Of a stretch of DNA of 19,041 nucleotides, positions 1-6,266 are shown piece by piece; position 1 is the stretch's first letter, and each line of letters opens with the position of its first letter. This stretch comes from an uncultured Oscillospiraceae bacterium (GTDB taxonomy: Bacteria; Bacillota; Clostridia; Oscillospirales; Oscillospiraceae): positions 1-19,041 of the forward strand of contig CALWWH010000194.1 in assembly GCA_944385195.1 (NCBI GenBank). Reading direction: 5' to 3'. Under the pieces are notes generated by a model. It was not told the DNA's origin, did no database searches, and was given only the letters and a program-made list of their open reading frames with translations. The position numbers and the translations under genes are program-made.

Positions 1-974
1 GCCACCAGTTTACATACGTGGATGTCCCCATGGGCCTGTGCGCCGTGGCGCTGACGGGGGTGAGCTACCCCGCCGGGACGGCGGAGCTGTGCAAGTCCTG
101 CGACGCGGTGCTCCTGGGCGCCGTCGGCGGCGCGACCCAGGGCGACGTGCCCCCCGAGCAGCGGGCCGAGACCGCCCTGCTCAACATCCGCAAGGATCTG
201 GGCCTGTACGCCAACCTGCGGCCCGCGGTCCTGCGCCCGGCGCTCATCGACGCCTGCCCCCTCAAGCGCCGGACCGCCGAGGCCGGCATCGACCTGATGA
301 TGGTCCGTGAGCTCACCGGCGGGATCTACTTCGGCCGCCGGGAGCGCTATGAGACCCAGGACCGAGGCATCGAGTGCGCCGACCGGATGGCCTACTCCGA
401 GATGGAGATCGAGCGCATCGGCCGGCGGGCCTTTGAGCTGGCGCGCCTGCGGCGCAAAAAGGTCGCCAGCGTGGACAAGGCCAACGTCCTGGAGACCTCG
501 CGCCTGTGGCGCAGCGTCATGCACCGGCTGAGCCAGGAGTATCCCGACGTAGACTACTCCGACGTGCTGGTGGACAACTGCGCCATGCAGCTGGTCAAAA
601 ACCCCGGCCAGTTCGACGTGGTGGTCACCGAGAATATGTTCGGCGACATCCTCTCCGACGAGGCCAGCCAGATCACCGGCTCCATCGGCCTGCTGCCCTC
701 GGCCTCCATCGGCGACACGGCCCCGGGCCTGTATGAGCCCATCCACGGCTCGGCGCCGGATATCGCGGGGCAGGACAAGGCCAACCCCATCGCGACCATC
801 CTCTCGGCGGCGATGATGCTGCGCTACAGCTTCCGGCTGGCGGCGGAGGCCGAGGCCATCGAGGCCGCCGTGGACCAGGTCCTGGCGGCGGGCTGGCATA
901 CCGCCGACCTCCAGGGCCAGGGCGAGCCCATCGGCACCCAGCGCATGGGCCAGCTGATCGCCGAGGCCATCTGA
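1..974 (+). CDS. leuB: 3-isopropylmalate dehydrogenase, 5'-truncated
   Basis: This enzyme oxidatively decarboxylates 3-isopropylmalate with NAD+ in cytoplasmic leucine biosynthesis. The frame is open from the first base (first whole codon at 3), so the gene begins upstream. About 323 codons are visible and roughly 35 N-terminal residues are missing compared with the usual ~355. The first GTG (position 18) is internal, not a start. Family landmarks are CDAVLLGAVGG near the beginning, DLGLYANLRP, the substrate/metal segment RELTGGIYFG, DNCAMQLVKNP, TENMFGDILSDEASQ with the metal-binding aspartates, and GLYEPIHGSAPDIAGQ with the NAD-binding loop. Isocitrate and tartrate dehydrogenases are relatives, but the GGIYFG and EPIHGSAPDIAG segments fit LeuB best. 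The gene ends 25 bases before a strong hairpin and is convergent with the transketolase genes. Confidence 0.95.
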   Translation, partial: HQFTYVDVPMGLCAVALTGVSYPAGTAELCKSCDAVLLGAVGGATQGDVPPEQRAETALLNIRKDLGLYANLRPAVLRPALIDACPLKRRTAEAGIDLMMVRELTGGIYFGRRERYETQDRGIECADRMAYSEMEIERIGRRAFELARLRRKKVASVDKANVLETSRLWRSVMHRLSQEYPDVDYSDVLVDNCAMQLVKNPGQFDVVVTENMFGDILSDEASQITGSIGLLPSASIGDTAPGLYEPIHGSAPDIAGQDKANPIATILSAAMMLRYSFRLAAEAEAIEAAVDQVLAAGWHTADLQGQGEPIGTQRMGQLIAEAI

Positions 975-999
975 GAGGGAAACTCCATAAAGACAAACA

Positions 1000-1025
1000 G
1001 AGCGCGCTGCGTTGGCAGCGCGCTC
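1000..1025 (-). terminator. Hairpin between convergent leuB and transketolase genes
   Basis: A perfect 11-bp GC-rich stem (1000-1010 with 1015-1025) closes a GTTG loop. On the minus strand the stem is followed by a T-rich run (TGTTTGTCTTTA), so it is best placed to end the transketolase transcript 18 bases after its stop. On the plus strand the following CTTGCTAC is poor in T, so termination of leuB there would be weaker. Confidence 0.75.
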
Positions 1026-1042
1026 CTTGCTACAATATAGGG

Positions 1043-1990
1043 CTATTTCTTGAGACGGAGGGCCTTTTTGACCTTCTCGATGATGCCCGCCGGGGAGATG
1101 CCGTAGGCTTCCAGCACGGCGGGGGCCTTGCCGGAGCGGCCGAAGACGTCCTCCACGCCGTGGCGGACCACGGGCGTCGGGCAGACCTCAGACAGGTAGG
1201 CGGCCACGGCGCTGCCCAGGCCGTTATAGATGTTGTGCTCCTCGGAGGTGACGATGCAGCCGGTCTCCTGGGCGGCTTTGAGGATCAGCTCGGTGTCCAG
1301 GGGCTTGATGGTGTGCATGTCCAGCACGCGGGCGCTGATGCCCTCGCCAGATAGCTGCTGCGCGGCGGTCAGAGCCATCTGCACCGTCAGGCCGGTGGCG
1401 GCGATGGTGACGTCGGAGCCGTCTCGCAGGGTGACGCCCTTGCCCAGCTCGAAGCGGTAGCCCTCGATGGTGTCGGTGACGGTCTCGACGGCCAGGCGGC
1501 CCAGACGCATATAGGCCGGGCCTTCGTAGTTGAGCAGGGCCTCCACGGCCAGGCGCATCTCGTGCCCGTCGCAGGGGTTGAGGACCAGCATGCCGGGGAT
1601 GGTGCTCATGGTGCCAAAGTCCTCCACGCACTGGTGGGTCGCGCCGTCCTCGCCGACGGACAGGCCGCCGTGGGAACCGATGACCTTGACGTTCAGCCGC
1701 GGGTAGGCGATGGAGTTGCGGACCTGCTCGAAGGCGCGGCCGGCGGCAAACATCGCAAAGGTGTTGGTGAAAGGCATCTTGCCGCAGGTGGCCAGACCGG
1801 CGGCCACGCCCATCATATTGGCCTCGGCAATGCCCATGTTGAAGAAACGCTCAGGGTAGGCCTTGGAGAAGGCCTTGGTCATGGTGGCGCCGGACAGGTC
1901 AGCGTCCAGGACGACCAGCGCGGGATATTTTTCGGCCAGGGCGACAATGGCCTCGCCATATGCGCCACGGGTTGCAATCTTCTCAGCCAT
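1043..1990 (-). CDS. Transketolase, C-terminal subunit
   Basis: This is the C-terminal half of a split transketolase, which transfers two-carbon ketol units in the non-oxidative pentose phosphate pathway. It has 315 aa. It carries the pyrimidine-binding domain (first ~170 residues) with the catalytic-type glutamate in NMGIAEANM (Glu56), FAAGRAFEQVRN, and SHGGLSVGEDGATHQ, then the C-terminal transketolase domain. The ATG at 1990 is chosen over an upstream in-frame start at 2077 because homology begins here and a GGAGGG ribosome site lies just before it. The start follows the stop of the N-terminal subunit gene by two bases, implying translational coupling and equal amounts of both chains. A 1-deoxyxylulose-5-phosphate synthase is less likely given the two-gene layout and the partner's sequence. 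Confidence 0.93.
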   Translation of the reverse strand: MAEKIATRGAYGEAIVALAEKYPALVVLDADLSGATMTKAFSKAYPERFFNMGIAEANMMGVAAGLATCGKMPFTNTFAMFAAGRAFEQVRNSIAYPRLNVKVIGSHGGLSVGEDGATHQCVEDFGTMSTIPGMLVLNPCDGHEMRLAVEALLNYEGPAYMRLGRLAVETVTDTIEGYRFELGKGVTLRDGSDVTIAATGLTVQMALTAAQQLSGEGISARVLDMHTIKPLDTELILKAAQETGCIVTSEEHNIYNGLGSAVAAYLSEVCPTPVVRHGVEDVFGRSGKAPAVLEAYGISPAGIIEKVKKALRLKK

Positions 1991-1992
1991 CT

Positions 1993-2829
1993 TTAGCCCT
2001 CCAATTCTTTGAGATACGCTTCCAGCTCCGCAACGGCCAGCGCGTACTGCTCGTCGTTGGGGGCCTTGCCGTGCCAACCCGGGTCGTTTTCCATATAGGA
2101 GACGCCCTTGCCCTTGATGGTCTCCATGATGATGACGGTGGGTCTGCCGTTATTGAAGGAGGCTGCCCGGTCATAGACTGCGTCCAGGGCCTCATAGTCG
2201 TGGCCGTTGACGGTCAAGACGTTCCAGTTGAAGGCCTCGAACTTTTTGTCCAGGGGCATGATGGGCATGACCTCGTCGTTGCTGCCGTCGATCTGCAAGC
2301 CGTTGTGGTCGATGATGGCGCAGAGGTTGTCGAGCTTGTACTTAGCCGCGGCCATGGCGGCCTCCCAGACCTGGCCCTCCTGGCACTCGCCGTCGCCCAA
2401 CAGGGTGTAGACGCGGTAGTCCTTGGCGTCGACCTTGCCAGCCAGCGCCATGCCGACAGCCACGGAGATGCCCTGCCCCAGCGAGCCGGTGGACATGTCG
2501 ACGCCGGGAACGTGGTGCATCTCGGCGTGACCGGACATGTGGCCCTCGATGCTGCGGAACAGCTTGCACGCCTCCACGGGGAAAAAGCCGCGCAGGGCCA
2601 GGGTGGCATACAGCGCGGGGCTGCAATGTCCCTTGGAGAGGACGAAGCGATCCCGTCCAAGGCTGCGGGGATTGGAGGGGTCTACCCTCATTTTGTTGAA
2701 ATAGAGCACCGTCAAGGCGTCCAGCGCCGACAGTGAACCGCCAATATGGCCGGAAGCGGCAGTATGCACCATGTCCAGGGCCAGTAAGCGGGCCTTGGTC
2801 GCGGTGATTGCCAGTTGCTTCTTGTCCAA
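1993..2829 (-). CDS. Transketolase, N-terminal subunit (TTG start)
   Basis: This is the thiamine-diphosphate-binding half of a split transketolase, 278 aa, acting with the gene just downstream. Visible landmarks are ASGHIGGSLSALD (His28), RDRFVLSKGHCSPALYA, GSLGQGISVAVGMA, and the TPP motif that starts GDGE at residues 145-148 and runs to IIDHNG near 174-177. The start is a TTG: AAGGAG sits nine bases upstream of it, while the first ATG would remove the first 19 residues. A near-consensus promoter precedes the gene. Full-length transketolases are ~650 aa, so two chains of 278 and 315 aa together make one enzyme, as is common in Clostridia and archaea. Confidence 0.93.
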   Translation of the reverse strand: MDKKQLAITATKARLLALDMVHTAASGHIGGSLSALDALTVLYFNKMRVDPSNPRSLGRDRFVLSKGHCSPALYATLALRGFFPVEACKLFRSIEGHMSGHAEMHHVPGVDMSTGSLGQGISVAVGMALAGKVDAKDYRVYTLLGDGECQEGQVWEAAMAAAKYKLDNLCAIIDHNGLQIDGSNDEVMPIMPLDKKFEAFNWNVLTVNGHDYEALDAVYDRAASFNNGRPTVIIMETIKGKGVSYMENDPGWHGKAPNDEQYALAVAELEAYLKELEG

Positions 2830-2872
2830 GCGTTCTCACTCCTTATATATAAATCGAATTCTGGGCATGTAT

Positions 2873-2901
2873 ATTTTATCCGAAAATCTGGGAAAAGTCA
2901 A
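2873..2901 (-). promoter_or_regulatory. Sigma-70-type promoter of the transketolase pair
   Basis: On the minus strand TTGACT (2901-2896) and TAAAAT (2878-2873) are separated by exactly 17 bases. The expected start site lies about 40 bases before the TTG start codon. The stretch is AT-rich against GC-rich flanks. Confidence 0.75.
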
Positions 2902-2917
2902 TATCACATTTGTCTGC

Positions 2918-2933
2918 CGGGCCAAGGGGCCCG
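2918..2933 (-). terminator. Weak hairpin after the HAD phosphatase gene
   Basis: A 6-bp GC stem CGGGCC/GGCCCG with an AAGG loop lies 13 bases past the stop of the HAD gene and just upstream of the transketolase promoter. It is not followed by a clear T-run on the minus strand, so it may only slow transcription or act with Rho. Confidence 0.35.
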
Positions 2934-2946
2934 AGGGGGCAGGGGC

Positions 2947-3621
2947 TCAGCACAGTCCGGCCTGACGGCACTGGTCCAGCAGGGCCCCAGCGTCGGCGCA
3001 GAGCCACTGGGCCCCTGCCTGGCGCAGCTCCTGGGTCCCGCGATAGCCCCAGGCGGCGCCCACGGGCCAAAAGCCCGCCGCCCGGGCAAAGAGCATGTCC
3101 ACGTCGCTGTCGCCGACGTAGGCCACAGCCTCAGCCTCCAGGCCCAGGGCCTGGCAGGCCTGAAGGCCGGCGTCAGCGGCGGGCTTGAGGGGACGCTGGC
3201 CGTTATTGCCCCAGACGAAGCGGAAGGGAATGTCCGGGAAAAAATGCCCGGCGATGTGCTGGCTGGTGGTCTCGGTCTTGTTGCTGATGACCCCCAGGGC
3301 GATGCCGGCCTGGGCCAGGGCCCGCAGCAGCTCCGGGATGCCGGGGTAGCAGCGGGTCAGGTCGGTGCAGTGGAAGGGATAGTCGCCCTGATAGCGGCGG
3401 TGGACGGCCTCCAGGATCTGCTGGGGGGTGTCCTGGGGGGCGGCCCGGCGGATGGCCTCCCGGATGCCGCCGCCGACGATGTGGCCGTAGTCCGCCAGGG
3501 CGCGCTCGGGCAGGCCCTCGGCGCGCAGGGAGCGGTTGAGCGCCCCGGCGATGTCCGGCAGGGTGTTGAGCAGCGTGCCGTCCAGGTCGAAGAGGAGGGC
3601 GCGCAGCTTGGTCGTTGTCAT
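2947..3621 (-). CDS. HAD-superfamily phosphatase, phosphoglycolate phosphatase-like
   Basis: This is a cytoplasmic phosphatase of the haloacid dehalogenase superfamily, 224 aa, close to the ~220 aa of Gph/PpaX-type enzymes. All four HAD motifs are present: motif I DLDGT (nucleophile Asp12, acid/base Asp14), motif II SNKT (Ser113-Thr116), motif III lysine in LKPAAD (Lys146), and motif IV GDSDVD (Asp171, Asp175). The segment between motifs I and II is the helical cap (subfamily I) that sets substrate choice. The ATG at 3621 has AGGAGG eight bases upstream. 2-Phosphoglycolate is the family's usual annotation, but pyrophosphate or sugar phosphates are possible. It is transcribed divergently from the DUF4317 gene, with overlapping -35 boxes. 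Confidence 0.88.
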   Translation of the reverse strand: MTTTKLRALLFDLDGTLLNTLPDIAGALNRSLRAEGLPERALADYGHIVGGGIREAIRRAAPQDTPQQILEAVHRRYQGDYPFHCTDLTRCYPGIPELLRALAQAGIALGVISNKTETTSQHIAGHFFPDIPFRFVWGNNGQRPLKPAADAGLQACQALGLEAEAVAYVGDSDVDMLFARAAGFWPVGAAWGYRGTQELRQAGAQWLCADAGALLDQCRQAGLC

Positions 3622-3656
3622 GGGGATTGCCTCCTATTTGTGCGTTGTTCAGGGAA

Positions 3657-3685
3657 ATGATACCGCAAAGTTCAGGCGTTGTCAA
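3657..3685 (-). promoter_or_regulatory. Promoter of the HAD phosphatase gene
   Basis: On the minus strand a perfect TTGACA (3685-3680) and TATCAT (3662-3657) are spaced by 17 bases. The predicted 5' leader is about 30 bases. The -35 box overlaps the -35 box of the opposite-facing promoter by five bases. Confidence 0.7.
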
Positions 3686-3707
3686 CCGGGGCAGGATGTG
3701 GTATAAT
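3679..3707 (+). promoter_or_regulatory. Promoter of the DUF4317 gene
   Basis: TTGTCA (3679-3684) and a perfect TATAAT (3702-3707) are separated by 17 bases, about 50 bases before the ATG at 3756. It faces away from, and shares its -35 region with, the HAD gene promoter. Confidence 0.8.
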
Positions 3708-3755
3708 GAAAATTCAGCGGCGGTATGCCGCAGATCACACAAGCGAGGTACACAG

Positions 3756-4883
3756 ATGAACGAACGTGAAGTCGGCGAGCTGCGCCGCCGTTTTAAGAGC
3801 GAGAAGACCAGCATCACCCACATCTTGGGCTGCTTCATCAACGACCGCCGGGAGATTGTGGCCCAGTTTGACCAGTCCCTGGGTCTCATGGCCGAGGACG
3901 AGCAAAACCGGCTCCTGGCGCTGCTGCGCCGGGCGCTGTCCGGCACCATCGGGAAAAATCTCGTGGACCTGCCCTTTGAGACGGCGGAGGTGGCCGGCGG
4001 CGAGGCCCACCGGCGGCTCATGGCCCTGCGCAGCAGCAAGCTCCAGGACCCGGCGCAGCTGGAGCAATTCTACCAGACCGTGGCCCAGTCCATGGACATG
4101 CAGACCGGCTATCTGCTCCTCATCGCCCATGATGCCTACGACGTGCCCTGGCACGGCAAGGACGGCGCGGCGCCGGAGGACGCCTCCGAGGAGGTCTTCA
4201 GCTACCTGATTTGCAGCATCTGTCCGGTCAAGCAGACCAAGCCCGCCCTGAGCTACGACGTTCGGGAGAACGAGGTCCACGACCGGGTCCTGGACTGGCT
4301 GGTTGCGGCGCCGGCGTTTGGCTTTTTGTTCCCGGCCTTCGACGGCCGCAGGGCCAACATCTACGGCAGCCTGCTCTACAGCCGCAGCGCCGAGAATAAC
4401 CACCCGGAGCTGATCGAGGCGCTCTTTCACAGCCAGGCCCCCATGCCCCCGGCCGCCCAGAAGGACTGCTTTCGCAGCCTGCTGGGCAGCAGCCTCGGCG
4501 AGGACTGCCGCATGGAGCTGGTACAGGCGGTGCAGGAGCACTTCGGCGACCTGATCGACCAGCATAAGCAGGCCCGCGAGAAAGACCCCCTGGTGGTGGG
4601 CGGCAGGGACATCGAGCGGGTCCTGAGCCACTGCGGCGTCCCGGAGGAGAAGGTCGAGGCCTTCCGCCAGCAGTTTGGCCAGACCTTCGGCCAGGACTGC
4701 CAGCTGCCGCCCAGGAACCTGCTCGAGACGAAAAAGTTTGAACTACATACCCCCGACGTCACCATCCAGGTCAATCCCGAGCGGCCGGAGCTGGTGCAGA
4801 CCCGCAGCATCGACGGTGTGCGCTACCTGCTCATCCGCGCCGAGGACGGCGTCGAGCTCAACGGCGTCCCGGTGGCGCTGTAA
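3756..4883 (+). CDS. DUF4317 family protein
   Basis: This is a 375-aa soluble protein recognised as the DUF4317 family, which is widespread in Clostridia and has no known function. Typical blocks are the N-terminal ELRRRFKSEKTSITHILGC, FDQSLGLM (38-45), LSGTIGKNLVDLPF (61-74), and the best conserved core SEEVFSYLICSICPVKQTKPALSY (about 144-167). That core is followed by LVAAPAFGFLFPAFDGR. No signal peptide or membrane segment is seen. The ATG at 3756 is preferred over an in-frame ATG at 3615 because family similarity starts here, GAGG lies seven bases before it, and the promoter falls between the two. The DUF3810 gene follows after 33 bases and is probably co-transcribed. Confidence 0.88.
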   Translation: MNEREVGELRRRFKSEKTSITHILGCFINDRREIVAQFDQSLGLMAEDEQNRLLALLRRALSGTIGKNLVDLPFETAEVAGGEAHRRLMALRSSKLQDPAQLEQFYQTVAQSMDMQTGYLLLIAHDAYDVPWHGKDGAAPEDASEEVFSYLICSICPVKQTKPALSYDVRENEVHDRVLDWLVAAPAFGFLFPAFDGRRANIYGSLLYSRSAENNHPELIEALFHSQAPMPPAAQKDCFRSLLGSSLGEDCRMELVQAVQEHFGDLIDQHKQAREKDPLVVGGRDIERVLSHCGVPEEKVEAFRQQFGQTFGQDCQLPPRNLLETKKFELHTPDVTIQVNPERPELVQTRSIDGVRYLLIRAEDGVELNGVPVAL

Positions 4884-4916
4884 GGGCCATTTCCCATCAT
4901 ATCCGGAGGTTTCAGC

Positions 4917-5987
4917 ATGCTCAAATCCGCGTCCCGCATCATTTTTTCCGCCATATTGCTCCTGCTGACCGGCCTGATGGCGGCCGTGGCCCACTACGCC
5001 CCGGAGGCAGTCTTCCGCTGGTACCCCGGCTGGTCGCAGAAGATCCTCTCCGCCCTGGGCAGGGTCACGGCCCTGCTGCCCTTCTCGCTGGTGGAGATCC
5101 TGATCGTCCTGGTCATTCTCTGGGCGCTGTACAGCTTCATCGGCATCTTTCGCCACAAGACCGGCCTCGTCCGCTGGCTGACCGGGCTGCTGGAGGGGGC
5201 CGCCGCCGTCGCCTTCGCCTTCATGGCCATCTGGGGCCTGAACTACTTTAACCCTGACAGCATCGGCCAGCGCATGGGCCTGGAGGTGGGGCAGTACAGC
5301 CTCGAGCAGCTGCGCGCGGCCACGGAATACTATCTGACCAAGGCCAACGCCTACGCCCAGCGGGCCCAGCGCGACGAAAACGGCACGACGGCGGAGGTCT
5401 CCTTCCGCGATCTGGCCCGGCGCAGCGCCGCGGGCTACGAGGCCCTGGCGGAGGAATACGACTGCTTTGTCCCCTCGGTGCAGACACCCAAGCCCGTCCT
5501 GGCCTCCAAGGCCATGAGCTACAGCGGCATCAGCGGCATTTTCTTCTGCCTGACCGCCGAGTGCAACGTCAACGACGACGGCCCGGTCTGGACGCTGCCC
5601 TTCACCATGTGCCACGAGCGGGCCCACGCCCAGGGCATCGGCCCGGAGAACGAGTGCAACTTCGTCGGCTATCTGGCCGCGGTCAAATCCGGGGACGACC
5701 TGGTGGTCTACTCCGGGTACTATCACGCGCTCATCTACTGCTATAACGCCCTCTACAGCCAGGACCGGCAGGGCGCCCAGGAGATCTGGCAAGCCATGGA
5801 CCCCGGCCTACAGGCCGACATCAGGGCCTCCAACGCCCACTATGCGCAGTTTGAGGGCCGGATCCAGGAGGCCGTCACCAAGGTCAACGACACCTACCTC
5901 AAGGTCATGGAGCAGCCCTCCGGCGTCCGGAGCTACGGCGAGGTGGTCGACTACCTGATCGCCTGGCACCTGGCGGGGGGCGTGTAG
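4917..5987 (+). CDS. DUF3810 membrane protein with HExxH motif
   Basis: This is a 356-aa protein of the DUF3810 type. Three hydrophobic segments lie near residues 7-27, 56-77 and 90-107, followed by a ~240-residue domain. That domain holds MSYSGISGIFF, then HERAH (His233, Glu234, His237), and then GPENECNF with Glu244 and Glu246. This is the HExxH plus downstream glutamate layout of zinc metallopeptidases. Inferred role: a membrane-anchored peptidase or peptidase-like protein, whose substrate is unknown. The start is supported by CGGAGG seven bases upstream. It lies downstream of the DUF4317 gene, probably in one transcript that ends in the hairpin cluster past 6070. Confidence 0.8.
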   Translation: MLKSASRIIFSAILLLLTGLMAAVAHYAPEAVFRWYPGWSQKILSALGRVTALLPFSLVEILIVLVILWALYSFIGIFRHKTGLVRWLTGLLEGAAAVAFAFMAIWGLNYFNPDSIGQRMGLEVGQYSLEQLRAATEYYLTKANAYAQRAQRDENGTTAEVSFRDLARRSAAGYEALAEEYDCFVPSVQTPKPVLASKAMSYSGISGIFFCLTAECNVNDDGPVWTLPFTMCHERAHAQGIGPENECNFVGYLAAVKSGDDLVVYSGYYHALIYCYNALYSQDRQGAQEIWQAMDPGLQADIRASNAHYAQFEGRIQEAVTKVNDTYLKVMEQPSGVRSYGEVVDYLIAWHLAGGV

Positions 5988-6042
5988 CTCGAAGCTGAGA
6001 CTGCCCCAAAACCTTCCCCACAGGGAGCCTGGCAGAGTTCCG

Positions 6043-6056
6043 CCCTCCGCAGAGGG
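6043..6056. repeat. Small inverted repeat after the DUF3810 gene
   Basis: CCCTC and GAGGG flank a CGCA loop. It is short, without a T-run on the plus strand, and marks the start of the folded stretch. Confidence 0.4.
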
Positions 6057-6075
6057 AGGAAAAAGATCAAAATCC

Positions 6076-6108
6076 GTCATTTCCGGGGACATGTGCCTCG
6101 GAAATGAC
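6076..6108. repeat. Hairpin 1 of the structured intergenic region
   Basis: The 10-bp arms at 6076-6085 and 6099-6108 pair perfectly, and a few more pairs are possible inside around ACATGTG. On the minus strand it is followed by GATTTTGATCTTTTT, so it may also act as a terminator in that direction. Confidence 0.65.
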
Positions 6109-6114
6109 ACTTCT

Positions 6115-6165
6115 CATGACGGACAGGCCGACAATTTCGCAAAAAATCGAGGTCTGGCCGTCATG
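6115..6165. repeat. Hairpin 2 of the structured intergenic region
   Basis: CATGACGG (6115-6122) pairs with CCGTCATG (6158-6165). After one mismatch the pairing continues for six pairs (6124-6129 with 6151-6156, one G-U), leaving a ~20-base A/T-rich loop. The 5' arm can alternatively pair with TCCGTCAT at 6073-6080. Confidence 0.6.
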
Positions 6166-6171
6166 CAGCCC

Positions 6172-6206
6172 CTTGGCGGAAAAGGCCGCAGGCCTTTTTC
6201 GCCAAG
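6172..6206. terminator. Hairpin 3, probable bidirectional terminator
   Basis: A 16-bp stem (6172-6187 with 6191-6206, one G-T pair) closes a three-base GCA loop. The core AAAAGGCC-GCA-GGCCTTTTT has an A-tract on one side and a T-tract on the other, the usual look of a terminator working in both directions. It lies between the convergent DUF3810 and lipoprotein 1 genes. Confidence 0.7.
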
Positions 6207-6242
6207 AAAAGCAGCGCCCCGGGAAATTCCCGGGGCGCTGCT
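6205..6242 (-). terminator. Terminator of the isomerase/oxidoreductase/lipoprotein 1 operon
   Basis: A 14-bp GC-rich stem (6210-6223 with 6229-6242) has an AAATT loop. On the minus strand it is followed by TTTTCTT. It begins 25 bases after the stop of the lipoprotein 1 gene. Confidence 0.8.
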
Positions 6243-6266
6243 GCGGATCTCTCAGAGAAGCGGAAC

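Noticed and set aside
5988..6266. Small protein gene in the hairpin-rich gap (open frame 6104-6388, plus)
   Set aside because: No ribosome site, it runs through the hairpins and into the antisense of the lipoprotein 1 gene, and has no recognisable protein features.
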